From the NCBI GenBank assembly GCA_041905525.1, contig JAYRKY010000001.1, forward strand, positions 525,490 to 589,489: DNA of 64,000 nucleotides. The letters are read 5' to 3'. Below, in pieces: positions 32,761-44,742 of the stretch (positions are counted from its first letter, which is position 1; each line of letters opens with the position of its first letter). This DNA comes from SHVO01 sp041905525. Its GTDB lineage: Bacteria; Pseudomonadota; Alphaproteobacteria; Rhodospirillales; Rhodospirillaceae. A program made the position numbers and the translations under genes. The notes under the pieces were generated by a model, which saw nothing but the letters and a program-made list of their open reading frames with translations, was not told the DNA's origin and searched no databases.

Positions 32761-35700
32761 TTACGCCGCGACCGGCGTCTCCACCATGTCGGCTGCCGCC
32801 TTCAGGTCCACCGACACCAGGCGTGAGACCCCGCGCTCGGCCATGGTCACGCCGAACAGGCGGTCCATGCGCGCCATGGTCATACGGTGGTGGGTCACCA
32901 CCAGCACGCGGGTCTCTGTGATCTTGATGATCTCCGACAGCAAAGTGCAGAAGCGGTCGACGTTGGCGTCGTCCAGCGGCGCGTCCGCTTCGTCCAGCAC
33001 GCAGATCGGCGCCGGGTTGGTCATGAACACCGCGAATAGAAGCGCGATGGCGGTCAGGGTCTGCTCGCCCCCGCTCATGAGGCCGAGGTTGCCGAGGCGC
33101 TTGCCGGGCGGGCTGGCCATGATTTCGAGGCCGGCTTCCAGCGGATCTTCGGCTTCGGTGAGTTCCAGATGCGCGCGGCCGCCTCCGAACAGCTTGGTGA
33201 ACAGGTTGCGGAAGTGGCCGTCGACTTCCTTGAAGGCCTTCGAGAGCCGGTCGCGGCCTTCCTTGTTGAGGGTCGCGATGCCTTCACGCAGACGCGCGAT
33301 GGCCTGAACGAGATCGTCGCGCTCGGTGACCAGGCCCTGAATCTGCGCGGTAAGCTCTTCGCTTTCCTGCTCGGCGCGCAGATTGATGGCGCCGAGATTG
33401 TCGCGCTCCGAGATCAGGCGCTGCAGGCGCTTCTCACCTTGCTCCAGGGTCGGCGCTTCTTCGCCTTCCTCGAGCTTGGTGTGATTGCGCACCTCTTCCG
33501 GCTCGCAATTGATCTTTTCGCGGATGGTGGCGTCCACCACTTCCAGCGTCTGCTCGCCCTGCAGCACCGAGCCTTCGCGGCGCACGCGTTCTTCGCGCGC
33601 GGCCGAAAGTGCGTGTTCGGCGTCCTTCAACGTCCGGTCCGCGGCGGCGAGGGCGGTTTCGCCCACCTGCAGCGCGTCGGCGGCTTCGCGGCGCTGCGCT
33701 TCGGCCACCTGCAACTGGTCCATCAGCGCGTTGCGCTGTTCGGCGATCTCTTCCGGGCGGGCCGCCAGCACGGCGAGTTCCTCTTCCTCCGCCGCGAGAC
33801 GTTCACGCAGCGCCTGATCCTGCTCGATGCCCTGGTTCTTGCGCGCCGTCCACGACGCGGTTTCGGATTCCAGCACCTGCAGACGGCGGGCGCGTTCCTC
33901 GGCCTGGCGGGCCAGGCTGTCGTACTGCGCGCGCGCCTCCATCAACTCCTGGCGCAGCTGGCCGAGGCCCGAGGCTTTCGCTTCGGCTTCGGCGCGAAGC
34001 TCGGCGCCGTCGCCGAGTTCGGCCAGGCGTTCCTGCGCGCCGGCCACATGGGCAGCGGCTTCTTCCTGTTCGGCGGCAAGCTGCGCGCGGTTTTCTTCGA
34101 GGGCGTTGATGCGGTTCTGAACCGCGGCGGCCTTTTGACGCAACTCACCCAGCGAATCGCGCGCCTTGTTGCGCACGTCTTCGGCGCCGCGCACGGCTTG
34201 GCGCGTGCTCTGCTCCAGGCTCTGCGCCGTTCCGATCGCGTCCTTGGATTGCGCGGCGACGGCTTCGGCTTCCGCCAGCACCGCGCTCGAGCCTTCCATG
34301 GCGTCGGTGAGTTCCTTCAGGCGATTGCGCTGGCGCAGGCGCGTGGCGGCGGCGGACGGCGCACCGGCGGCGGCGACGAAACCGTCCCAACGGAACAGAT
34401 CGCCCGCGGCAGTCACCAGGCGCTGACCCGGCTTCAGGTCGCCTTGCAGCAGCGCGCCGATCTCGGCGTCGTCAACAATGCCGACTTGCGACAGGCGGCG
34501 GGCAAGACGGGTGCCCGCTTTCACGACGTCGGCGAGCGAACGCACGCCGCTCGGCAGCGGATGGTTTTCCGAGAAGGCCGGCAGCTCCATCCAGCGCATG
34601 GGCGAGGTGTCGTCGCCGGCGGCGGACAGGTCGTCGCCCAACGCGGCGCCCAGCGCGGCCTCGAAGCCGGGCTCGACCGCGACGCTGTCGATGATCGGGC
34701 TCCAATCGCCGGTGGTCTGCGGCTCGGCCAGCAGGTCTTCCAGCGCCGACGCTTCGGCCTGCAGCTTGCTGTGCTCGGCGCTGCGCGCCAGCAGCGCATT
34801 GCGCGCCGCTTCATAGGCGGCCTGCGTTTCCGAGCGTTGACGCTCGGCGTCTTCCCACGCCGCGCGCGCTTCGGCCAGCGCGTTTTCCGCTTCGGCGTAA
34901 CGCGCTTCCTCGGCTTCGATCTGCTCGGCCGGAAGCGCTTGCGCCTGCGCGGTTTCCAAAAGCTGCATCACGTCCGCCAGGCGGCGCTCGGCGCGCTGAC
35001 GGCGCATCTCGCCTTCATTCAGCTGCTGGCGGGCCGCGGCGCGCGCGACATCGGCCTCGGACAGGCGCTTCTGGAGGAGGGTGAGTTCCTCTTCCACGAC
35101 TTCCACCGCCTTGGCGGCGTTGACGAGAGCAACCCGCGTCGTCTCGCGCTCTTCTTCCTGCGCGGCGATCGCTTCGTTGATCTCTTGTTGCTCATCGGAG
35201 ATGCGGGTGAGGGCTGCATCGGCATCGGCCAGGCGCGCGGCTTCGCGGTTCAAGTCTTCCTTGATATGCGCGATGCGCATCTCGGCCGCTTCGCGCGCGC
35301 GGGCGATGCGCGCCAGTTCTTCATCCAGCTTGTCGCGCGTGATGACCAGGTGCTGCAAACGAGCGGCCGCTTCCGCTTCGGTGCGGCGCAGGGCCGGCAT
35401 CGCGCTCGCCGCTTCCGCCTGCACGGTGGCGGCGTGCGCGGCTAGGCCCGTCAGCTCGTTCACCTGCGATTCGGTTTCCGCCAGGCCTTCGCGCGCCTTG
35501 GCGAGATGGGTGATCGCTTCTTCGCGCTTGATCGTCAGAACCAACGCTTCGGCCGTGCGGATGCTGTCCGAAATGGTGCGGTAGCGCGCCGCCTGGCGCG
35601 CCTGCTTCTTCAGGCCTTCCAGCTGCGCTTCCAGGGCCTGAATGACGTCGTTGAGACGCGCGAGGTTGGTTTCCGCAGCCTTCAGGCGCAGTTCCGCTTC

Positions 35701-36237
35701 GTGTCGGCGGGTGTGAAGACCGGTGATACCCGCGGCTTCTTCCAGCAGGTGACGGCGCTGCGCCGGCTTGCCTTGAATGATCTGCCCGATACGTCCTTGG
35801 CTCACGATGGCGGTGGAGCGGGCGCCGGTGGCGATGTCGGCGAACAGAAGCTGCACGTCCTTGGCGCGGACTTCGCGGCCGTTGACGCGGTAGTTGGAGC
35901 CTTTCTCGCGCTCGATGCGGCGGGTGACTTCAAGCTCGTCGGCTTCGTTGAATTGCGATGTGGCGCGGCGCTGGCTGTTGTCCAGCTGAAGCGCGACCTC
36001 GGCGATGTTGCGCGCGGGTCTGTCGCGCGTGCCGCCGAAGATCACCTCGTCCATGTCGCCGCCGCGCATCTGCTTGGCGCTGGTCTCGCCCATCACCCAC
36101 TTCAGGGCCTCGACGAGATTGGATTTACCGCAGCCGTTGGGGCCCACGATCCCGGTCAGACCGGGCTCGATCTGAAGCTCGGTGGCGTCGACGAATGACT
36201 TGAAACCGGAAAGCCGGAGTTTAGTGAACGTGACCAA
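32761..36237 (-). CDS. smc: Chromosome segregation protein SMC
   Basis: The 1158-residue protein has a Walker A GPNGCGKSN at residues 32-40 and a signature/Walker B block SGGEQTLTAIALLFA ... PICVLDEADAPLDDAN near the C-terminus. Two long coiled-coil arms are joined by a hinge (about residues 490-640, with VEPGFEAALGAALGDDL). It forms the core of the bacterial condensin that organises and segregates chromosomes with ScpA and ScpB, which are not in the window. Length is normal. The gene lies downstream of a DsbA-like gene on the same strand, a linkage common in alphaproteobacteria. Confidence 0.94.
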   Translation of the reverse strand: MVTFTKLRLSGFKSFVDATELQIEPGLTGIVGPNGCGKSNLVEALKWVMGETSAKQMRGGDMDEVIFGGTRDRPARNIAEVALQLDNSQRRATSQFNEADELEVTRRIEREKGSNYRVNGREVRAKDVQLLFADIATGARSTAIVSQGRIGQIIQGKPAQRRHLLEEAAGITGLHTRRHEAELRLKAAETNLARLNDVIQALEAQLEGLKKQARQAARYRTISDSIRTAEALVLTIKREEAITHLAKAREGLAETESQVNELTGLAAHAATVQAEAASAMPALRRTEAEAAARLQHLVITRDKLDEELARIARAREAAEMRIAHIKEDLNREAARLADADAALTRISDEQQEINEAIAAQEEERETTRVALVNAAKAVEVVEEELTLLQKRLSEADVARAAARQQLNEGEMRRQRAERRLADVMQLLETAQAQALPAEQIEAEEARYAEAENALAEARAAWEDAERQRSETQAAYEAARNALLARSAEHSKLQAEASALEDLLAEPQTTGDWSPIIDSVAVEPGFEAALGAALGDDLSAAGDDTSPMRWMELPAFSENHPLPSGVRSLADVVKAGTRLARRLSQVGIVDDAEIGALLQGDLKPGQRLVTAAGDLFRWDGFVAAAGAPSAAATRLRQRNRLKELTDAMEGSSAVLAEAEAVAAQSKDAIGTAQSLEQSTRQAVRGAEDVRNKARDSLGELRQKAAAVQNRINALEENRAQLAAEQEEAAAHVAGAQERLAELGDGAELRAEAEAKASGLGQLRQELMEARAQYDSLARQAEERARRLQVLESETASWTARKNQGIEQDQALRERLAAEEEELAVLAARPEEIAEQRNALMDQLQVAEAQRREAADALQVGETALAAADRTLKDAEHALSAAREERVRREGSVLQGEQTLEVVDATIREKINCEPEEVRNHTKLEEGEEAPTLEQGEKRLQRLISERDNLGAINLRAEQESEELTAQIQGLVTERDDLVQAIARLREGIATLNKEGRDRLSKAFKEVDGHFRNLFTKLFGGGRAHLELTEAEDPLEAGLEIMASPPGKRLGNLGLMSGGEQTLTAIALLFAVFMTNPAPICVLDEADAPLDDANVDRFCTLLSEIIKITETRVLVVTHHRMTMARMDRLFGVTMAERGVSRLVSVDLKAAADMVETPVAA

Positions 36238-36310
36238 GATCGCCCCTCTTGAAACATCCGCGCCCCGCGCGCGGCCCTAAGTCTAAATCAGTGTCGTCCC
36301 CGAGCCTTGT

Positions 36311-36378
36311 CCCGGAGATCCAGGGCCGTGGACACCATCGGTGTTTCCGGCCCTGGACCCCCGGATCAAGTCCGGGAT
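36311..36378. repeat. Palindromic intergenic element between smc and the dsbA-like gene
   Basis: TCCAGGGCC (36319-36327) and GGCCCTGGA (36349-36357) form one stem, and CCCGGA with TCCGGG around TCAAG (36360-36375) a second. The GGATCAAGTCCGGG pattern is common in intergenic repeats of alphaproteobacteria. A related palindrome lies at 40544-40564. Confidence 0.6.
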
Positions 36379-36396
36379 GATGGCGCTAGCGCGCCA

Positions 36397-37062
36397 TCAC
36401 TTCGCGTCGGCGATGGCCTTGTCGATGACTTTCGCCATCGCTTCGAACGGCTGCGCGCCTTCCAGCTTTTCTTCATTGATGAAGAAGGTCGGCGTGGACT
36501 GCACTTTGTATTGGCTGCTCGCCGTTTCCTGCACTTCGCGGATCTTGTTCATGATGCCTTCGTTCTTGAGGCACGCATCGACCGCGGCGCTGTCCATGCC
36601 GGCCAGCTGCGCGTAGCCCTTCAGGGGCTCCAGCGGGCTCGGCGAGCGGACCCACTCGGCCTGATTCTTGAACATCAGATCGATCAGCACCTTGCCCTTA
36701 TCGCCGGGCGCGCAGCGCGCGAGCAGCGCGCCGCCGGCGGCGAGGCCGTCCAAGGGGAAGTCGCGGTACACAAACCGGATCTTGCCGGTGTCGATGTAGG
36801 CCTTCTTGAGCTCCGGATAGATCTCGTCCTGGAAGTGCTTACAGTGGCCGCAGGTCAGCGAGGCGTACTCGATGACGGTGACCTTCGACTTCGGATTACC
36901 CTGAATAAACTCCCGGTAGACGACCTCGCCGGCCTTGGCCGGAGCAGCCGCCGAGGCGGCGGGCTTGGAGTCGGCGGCCGACGCCGCGACTCCGGCGCCG
37001 CCGATCACACCGCCCAAGGACAGGGCAGCGAGCATCAGGGCGATAGAACGTGAAACGGTCAC
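36397..37062 (-). CDS. DsbA-family thiol-disulphide oxidoreductase
   Basis: The 221-residue periplasmic protein has a signal peptide (first 30 residues) and an Ala/Pro linker. A thioredoxin-fold domain with the active-site CGHC (C71, C74) in SLTCGHCKHF and an inserted helical domain follow. The closing QSTPTFFINEEKL has the cis-Pro loop. It resembles the DsbA/BdbD group found upstream of smc in alphaproteobacteria. It probably introduces disulphides in exported proteins. Confidence 0.85.
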   Translation of the reverse strand: MTVSRSIALMLAALSLGGVIGGAGVAASAADSKPAASAAAPAKAGEVVYREFIQGNPKSKVTVIEYASLTCGHCKHFQDEIYPELKKAYIDTGKIRFVYRDFPLDGLAAGGALLARCAPGDKGKVLIDLMFKNQAEWVRSPSPLEPLKGYAQLAGMDSAAVDACLKNEGIMNKIREVQETASSQYKVQSTPTFFINEEKLEGAQPFEAMAKVIDKAIADAK

Positions 37063-37346
37063 TTTAGACCTCCCTCACAACATGATGGGGTTGAATACCA
37101 ATAACGACACTATTTGTGGAGAATTTAAGACCCACAGCCCTAAGCCCAAGGACCATCGCTCTTTTTTACAAACCATCCACAGCGTCTCGGACGGGGGACG
37201 AACGGGGCCGCCCAGAGACTCGGGATTTTACCCTAAATAATGCGGCGGCTCGGGGGCAGGATTTTCGGGCGCGTTTCTACCTGCGGCGGCAGGGTGTTAC
37301 ACGATTTTGCGAAAGAACCGGGTGAGGCGCCCGCGCCCGGCAGGCG

Positions 37347-37796
37347 CTAGTCCTGCTTCCGGCCCTCAGGACGCCCCGGGGCCTGGGCCAAAAGGGCCTT
37401 CAGCGAGGCGTCGTCCAGTTCGATCATCTCCTGGATCTGGCAGCGCTCGGGAATGCCGGGCCCGTTGTCCACGATCACGGAGTCCAGGGTGCACAGACGC
37501 CGCGAAGAACCCGAGCGCGAGAAAAAGCCGATGCCGGTGGCGAAGCGCAGGCCCTGGCACGGCGGCATCAGCTGCACGTGGTAGGACTGCGTGCGCGAGG
37601 CCCACAGGATCAGGTTCGTATTGTTGATGGGCGTCCAGTCGTACAGGCGTGCGAAGAAAATGCACTGCGCCGGTGGCTGATTTTTGGTGATGGCTTCCGG
37701 GGTCAGGGAGTCCTGGGCCAGCGACGCGCCGGACAGCCCGCCCGTCATGAGCGCGGCCACTGCTGCTGCGTAAAGCGTTGTCGAAACCCGTCGCAT
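37347..37796 (-). CDS. DUF6491-like secreted protein
   Basis: The 149-residue protein has a signal peptide cleaved after SLAQ. The mature region with CIFFARLYDWTPINNTNLILWASR and LMPPCQGL, followed by a paired CTL/RCQI, fits the DUF6491 pattern of small periplasmic proteins with two disulphides. The function is unknown. The ATG at 37796 gives a standard signal peptide; the open frame extends 26 codons further with unlikely sequence. Confidence 0.65.
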   Translation of the reverse strand: MRRVSTTLYAAAVAALMTGGLSGASLAQDSLTPEAITKNQPPAQCIFFARLYDWTPINNTNLILWASRTQSYHVQLMPPCQGLRFATGIGFFSRSGSSRRLCTLDSVIVDNGPGIPERCQIQEMIELDDASLKALLAQAPGRPEGRKQD

Positions 37797-37953
37797 CTTA
37801 CGTTTATCCCGCACGCGCTTTTCTGCGCGGTGAATCGGGCGAATGTAGGGCAACGCCGCCCGCTCCGCGCGCAAGTCCGGTTACAATGCGCTGATTCAGA
37901 AGGATTAAACAAGCGGGCCCGGGGGACAGTGCCCCCGCGGCCTTCAGCGGGAC

Positions 37954-38829
37954 TCAGAACGAATAAACGAGGAACGTCTGGAACGTGACCTGATTGGCCG
38001 AACCGCGCTGACGCACCAGCGGGCTGTCGGCGGCGCCGCCGATCAAGCGCTTGTAGCCGACGTTGGACACGACCGCCCACTGCGAGGCGAAGACGTAGTT
38101 CGCGTTCACTTCCACGCCGACATCCTTGAACCCGGCGCCCGGATCATAGACAGGCAGACCCGATGCAGCCGACTGGGCCGCGTTCACGCCGAAGAACGAA
38201 CGCATGTAATTGCCGGTCGCCCAGGTCGAGGTGGCGTTCACGCCCAGCGCCACCGGCGCGGCTTGGAAAATCGTGTATGCGGCATCCAGGCGCAGGGTGC
38301 CGCCGCCGTGACCGTCGATGATGTCGTGGCGCGCGCGGGCCCGCAGGCGCATCGGGCCTTGGGTGTAGGCGATGAAAGCGCCCAGTTCCATGCTGGTGCC
38401 GACGTTCCCCAGGCCGCGCAGATCCGGGCTGCGATCTTCGTCGCGCCCGAAGTCGATCGACACCGTCGGGCCGACGCGCAGGTTGCCGCCCGCGACATTG
38501 CCGCCGTCCGCGTTGAACAGCTTGTTGAAGGCGATCAAGCGCACTTCGTTATTGTTCACTTCCACCAGATTACGCCACCGCAACGACACCGCCGGAATGA
38601 CGCTGATGTCGTATTTGTCGTCGCCTTCGTAGTGGGGCGAGATCGACGGGCCGAGGCCGAGGCGGATATTCGTGATGTCCTGAGGCAGAAGATCGATCGC
38701 CGATTGCAGCGTGTCCGTCATGCCCGTCGCGAAGTCGTTCAGATTGAAGCTCTGCGCCCTGGCCGGTGCCGCGGCGAACAGCGCGCCCATGAGAACCGCG
38801 AGGCTGGCGCGCAAGGTGGTCTTGGTCAT
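37954..38829 (-). CDS. MipA/OmpV family outer-membrane protein
   Basis: The 291-residue protein has a signal peptide ending ARA and a predicted beta barrel. LGLGPSISPHYEGDDKYDISVIPAVSLRW is typical of MipA/OmpV, as is the C-terminal LVYSF with terminal Phe for outer-membrane insertion. Family members act as porins or scaffolds for murein enzymes. It sits between DUF6491 and DciA genes. Confidence 0.82.
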   Translation of the reverse strand: MTKTTLRASLAVLMGALFAAAPARAQSFNLNDFATGMTDTLQSAIDLLPQDITNIRLGLGPSISPHYEGDDKYDISVIPAVSLRWRNLVEVNNNEVRLIAFNKLFNADGGNVAGGNLRVGPTVSIDFGRDEDRSPDLRGLGNVGTSMELGAFIAYTQGPMRLRARARHDIIDGHGGGTLRLDAAYTIFQAAPVALGVNATSTWATGNYMRSFFGVNAAQSAASGLPVYDPGAGFKDVGVEVNANYVFASQWAVVSNVGYKRLIGGAADSPLVRQRGSANQVTFQTFLVYSF

Positions 38830-38860
38830 CTGATATCCCTATCCCTCTAAATCCGTGCCA

Positions 38861-39346
38861 CTAACGCCTGGTACGGGTTCGCAGTTCCACCGTCGCGCGC
38901 AGTTTTGCCAGCGCATCCTCTAGGGTTTTCGGCGCTTCCGCCGGTTGGATCTCCGGCGCCGCGGGTCGGCGTTTCGGCAACGGGCCCTGCGCCACCTGCA
39001 GTGAGGCGACCGCGCCGTACCCCATGAAGCCGTTGACGCGCGCCAGGATCGTCGGCGTCTTCAAATGCAAAAGCGTCGCCGCCGCGCCGTTGGCGATGCG
39101 CAAATGCAGCACCGCGCCCGCATTCTTGCCGCGCGGAAATTTGATCTCGATGGGGCAGGCGTAGGCCGCCAGCTCCGCACCCACGATGGTCGGCCAATGG
39201 GTCAGGATCTCGGCGGCGGCAAATCCGCGTTTGCCCAGCGCGGGCTTCGCCGCGCGCGCCGACAGATTGGCGATGTTCACGAACCCGCGCGCGATGCGCG
39301 GCGGCGGCTCCAGCGGGGCGGCGTCGGGGGTCTTGCGGGCGGACAT
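38861..39346 (-). CDS. DUF721/DciA-like protein
   Basis: The 161-residue product matches the DUF721 family: LGKRGFAAAEILTHWPTIVGAEL followed by KFPRGKN and VLHLRIANGAAATLLHLKTPTIL. DciA proteins load the replicative helicase in bacteria that lack DnaC. The C-terminus carries a Pro-rich linker and a short charged helix. It is divergent from mutY with 64 bases between the starts, a pairing seen in other alphaproteobacteria. Confidence 0.78.
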   Translation of the reverse strand: MSARKTPDAAPLEPPPRIARGFVNIANLSARAAKPALGKRGFAAAEILTHWPTIVGAELAAYACPIEIKFPRGKNAGAVLHLRIANGAAATLLHLKTPTILARVNGFMGYGAVASLQVAQGPLPKRRPAAPEIQPAEAPKTLEDALAKLRATVELRTRTRR

Positions 39347-39410
39347 CCTGTGAGGATGGTCCAGCCGCGCAGGCGCAGCAAGGCAGTTGAACGCGCGCCC
39401 GCCTCATTTC

Positions 39411-40529
39411 ATGGTGCGGCTCATGGTTTCCTCCCGTTCTGTCACCCGAAAGACGCAAGTCCGCGGCGGCGCGCAGGCCGACCCGGCCGATTTGCTCGCC
39501 TGGTACGACCGCCACCGGCGGCGCTTACCCTGGCGTGCGCTGCCCGGCGTCCCGGCCGATCCCTATGCGGTCTGGCTGTCGGAGATCATGCTCCAGCAAA
39601 CCACCGTGACGGCCGTGAAGCCTTACTTCGAAACCTTCCTCGCGCGCTGGCCGACGGTCTCTGATCTGGCCGCGGCGAAGGTCGAAGACGTCATGACGGC
39701 GTGGGCGGGGCTCGGCTACTACGCGCGGGCACGCAATCTTTACAAGTGCGCCCAGGTGGTGGCGTCGGACCACGGCGGTGTTTTTCCCGACACCGAAGAA
39801 GGGCTGCGCGCGCTGCCCGGGATCGGGCCTTATACCGCGGCCGCCATCGCCTCCATTGCCTTCGACCTCCGCGCCGTCGTCGTTGACGGAAATGTCGAGC
39901 GTGTGATGGCGCGCCTCTTCGCGGTCACCGAACCTCTGCCGAAAAGCAAACCTACACTCGTCGGGCATGCGGCCGCCCTGACGCCGGACACGCGCCCCGG
40001 CGACTACGCGCAAGCCGTCATGGATCTCGGCGCCACGGTGTGCACGCCGAAATCCCCAGCCTGCGTGATCTGTCCCTGGTCGGCGCCCTGTCTCGCGCGC
40101 GCCAAGGGCATTCAGGAACAGCTTCCCGCCAAACTGAAAAAAGCCGAGACCCCCACGCGCTACGGCGTCGCCTTTTGGATGGTGCGCAAGGATGGCGCGG
40201 TTCTCTTGCGGCGCAGGGAAGCGAAGGGCCTTCTTGGCGGCATGACGGAGGTGCCCTCCACCGCGTGGCGCGCCGCCAAGTGGACCGCCGCCGATGCCAG
40301 CGCCGAACTTCCGTTCGCGAAAGGTTGGCGCACGCTGCCGGGCCGCGTGTCGCATACCTTCACGCACTTTCATCTCGAACTCACCGTGATGGCCGCCGAT
40401 CTCACCGACGCGCAGGCAAAAAAACTCGGCGCCGGAGCCCTCTGGACCCCCCTCGACCGCCTCGCCGCCGCCGGCCTCCCCAGCGTCATGTCCAAAATCG
40501 CAAAGCACGCGCTGAAGCATCTCGAATGA
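39411..40529 (+). CDS. mutY: A/G-specific adenine DNA glycosylase
   Basis: The 372-residue enzyme removes adenine mispaired with 8-oxoguanine. EIMLQQTTV contains the catalytic Glu, and LPGIGPYTAAAIASIAF is the helix-hairpin-helix. The catalytic Asp lies in VVDGNVERV, and the [4Fe-4S] ligands are in CTPKSPACVICPWSAPC. The C-terminal half is the Nudix-like domain that recognises 8-oxoG, with SHTFTHFHLEL. Starts at 39411 and 39423 (both ATG) and a TTG at 39387 are all possible; none has a strong Shine-Dalgarno. The 3' end overlaps the GIY-YIG remnant on the other strand. Confidence 0.9.
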   Translation: MVRLMVSSRSVTRKTQVRGGAQADPADLLAWYDRHRRRLPWRALPGVPADPYAVWLSEIMLQQTTVTAVKPYFETFLARWPTVSDLAAAKVEDVMTAWAGLGYYARARNLYKCAQVVASDHGGVFPDTEEGLRALPGIGPYTAAAIASIAFDLRAVVVDGNVERVMARLFAVTEPLPKSKPTLVGHAAALTPDTRPGDYAQAVMDLGATVCTPKSPACVICPWSAPCLARAKGIQEQLPAKLKKAETPTRYGVAFWMVRKDGAVLLRRREAKGLLGGMTEVPSTAWRAAKWTAADASAELPFAKGWRTLPGRVSHTFTHFHLELTVMAADLTDAQAKKLGAGALWTPLDRLAAAGLPSVMSKIAKHALKHLE

Positions 40530-40752
40530 TTTCCCCCATCGTCACCCTGGGCGCAGCCCAGGGTCCAGGGTTCCGAGCGGTGCCGCCCCTAAGGCTCGCG
40601 ATATCTTCGTACAGATCCGGCCAAGTCGGATTCGAGGTTTCGATGCGTACGATCTTTTCGCGGCGGCGCCAGAACATCATCGCTTTCTCTCGCTTGATGG
40701 CGCTTTCCGGGTCATCGAACTGCTCAAAATGGACAAGGGTGTGCACCCCGTA
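40486..40752 (-). pseudogene. Remnant of a GIY-YIG nuclease gene
   Basis: Residues YGVHTLVHFEQFDDPESAIK followed by REKAMMFWRRREKI and TNPTWPDLYEDI match the C-terminal two-thirds of the small GIY-YIG (UPF0213) proteins. The GIY-YIG motif itself and its catalytic Arg are absent. Upstream in the same frame the sequence reads unrelated residues without an ATG in a suitable place. The conserved part spans about 40597-40752; after it the frame runs through a palindromic element into the mutY end. The gene appears truncated. Confidence 0.65.
40544..40564. repeat. Palindromic intergenic element after mutY
   Basis: ACCCTGGGC (40544-40552) and GCCCAGGGT (40556-40564) are perfect inverted repeats around GCA, followed by CCAGGG. 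Similar CCCTGG/CCAGGG arms occur in the element upstream of smc. It lies inside the tail of the GIY-YIG remnant and may have contributed to its decay. Confidence 0.6.
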
Positions 40753-40845
40753 GCGCCGCGGATGACGAAAGCGATGGTCTGCACACCCCCGATTCCCTTT
40801 CAGCGCGTGGCGCGATAGTCTCGCGGATTATTTGTGGGGGAAGAG

Positions 40846-43139
<2,294 letters not shown>

Positions 43140-43143
<4 letters not shown>

Positions 43144-44741
43144 TTTCCCCGAACACAGGTCTCGTTCGCGCGCTCCGCGCCCTTGGGCGGGTGTGCGCCG
43201 CGCTTGTCGTTTTTATCGCGGCCGCGTCGGCGCAAACCCTGAACCGGGCCGGGCGGGGCGAGCCCGGCTCGCTCGATCCGCATAAAGCCAACAGTCAATA
43301 CGAACAGGCCTTGGTGCTCGATCTGTTCGAAGGCCTGCTCGCCTTCGATGCGAACGGCCGGCCCGTGCCCGGCATCGCGGACTCTTGGGCGGTATCGCCC
43401 GATGCCCGGCGGTATGTCTTTAATCTGCGCCCTGGTCTTGTGTGGTCCGACGGCACGCCGCTGACGCCGGAGCAGGTCGTCGCCTCTTTCCGCCGTCTGC
43501 TCGATCCGAAGACCGCCGCGCCCGCTGCGGCGCAGATGTACGTCATCAAGAATGCGCGCGCTGTGAACACCGGCAAGATGGAGCCGTCCGCCCTCGGTGT
43601 GACGGCGGCGGCGGGCACCGTGGCGATCAAACTAGAGGCGCCGGTTGCCTATCTGCCCTCCTTGCTCGCGGCCGCGTTCGCCGTGGTCGTGCCGCCGCAA
43701 GCTTTTGCCAATCCCGACGGCTGGACGCGCCCTGGCATCCTGGTTGGCAATGGCGCCTTCACGCTGAAGGAGTGGGAACCGCAAAGCCATATCACCCTGG
43801 TGAAGAACACGCACTTCCGCGACGCCGCCAACGTGAAGCTCGCCAGCGTCGTCTATCACCCGGCGGGCGATACCAGCGCGGCCCTTGCGCGCTACCGCGC
43901 CGGCGACTTCGACATGGTGATGGAATTCCCTTCGGCCCAGACCGACCAACTCATCCGCGAGATGAAAACCGAGGCGAAGCTCACCCCGTCGCTGCTGACC
44001 TACTATCTCGCCCTTAACACACGCGATCCGAAGCTCGGCGATCGCCGCGTGCGCCGCGCCCTCTCTCTCGCCATCGACCGCGATACCTTGGTCGGAAAAG
44101 TCGTCCGCGGCGGCGCGCTGCCCGCGCCCACCTTCGTGCCTCCTGCAACCGCGAACTACACGCCGCCGGTGCTCGATCTCGATGCCGCGCCTTATGAAAC
44201 CCGGCTTTCGGAGGCTCAGCATCTGTTGGCGGAAGCCGGATACGGACCCGAGAAACCGCTGCGTCTCAGTTATTCCCACTCGGCCAATCAAGAGCTGCGC
44301 CGTATCGCCGTCGTCATCGCCGCCATGTGGAAGCGTGCGGGGGTCGAGGTGTCGCTTCTCAACACGGAAGGACGCGTTCATTTCTCGAACTTGCGCCAAG
44401 GGGTCTTCGAGGTGGCGTTCGTCGCCTGGCTCGCGGACTTCAACGATGCGGCCAACTTCCTCTCGGTGCTCGAGTCCAGCAGCACGGCGTCCAACTACGC
44501 CAAATACGATAGCCCGTCGTACGACGCGTTGTTGCGGCAGGCCGCGCAGACCGCGGATCTCGGCGACCGCGCGAAGGTGTTGAGAGACGCCGAGGCGGTG
44601 ATGCTCACCGACCAACCGATCATTCCGCTTTATTATGGGGCGACCCGCAATCTCGTCTCGCGCCGGGTCAGCGGATGGCACGGGAACGCCACCGATGTGC
44701 ACCTCAGCCGCTATCTCAGCCTCGACACCGTACCTCGGTAG
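43140..44741 (+). CDS. Oligopeptide ABC transporter substrate-binding protein (family 5)
   Basis: The 533-residue protein has an export signal (CAALVVFIAAASAQ). The binding-protein family 5 core follows: RGEPGSLDPHKANSQYEQALVLDLFEGL, WSDGTPLTPEQVVASFRRLLDP and DRRVRRALSLAIDRDTL, as in OppA/MppA. It should bind peptides in the periplasm. No permease or ATPase genes are adjacent, so it must work with a transporter encoded elsewhere. The GTG start at 43140 overlaps the maeB stop (GTGA). Confidence 0.82.
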
Positions 44742-44742
44742 A

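Noticed and set aside
33169..35445. Very long open frame on the plus strand opposite smc
   Set aside because: It mirrors the coiled-coil codons of smc and has no recognisable domain; GC-rich third positions keep the antisense frame open.
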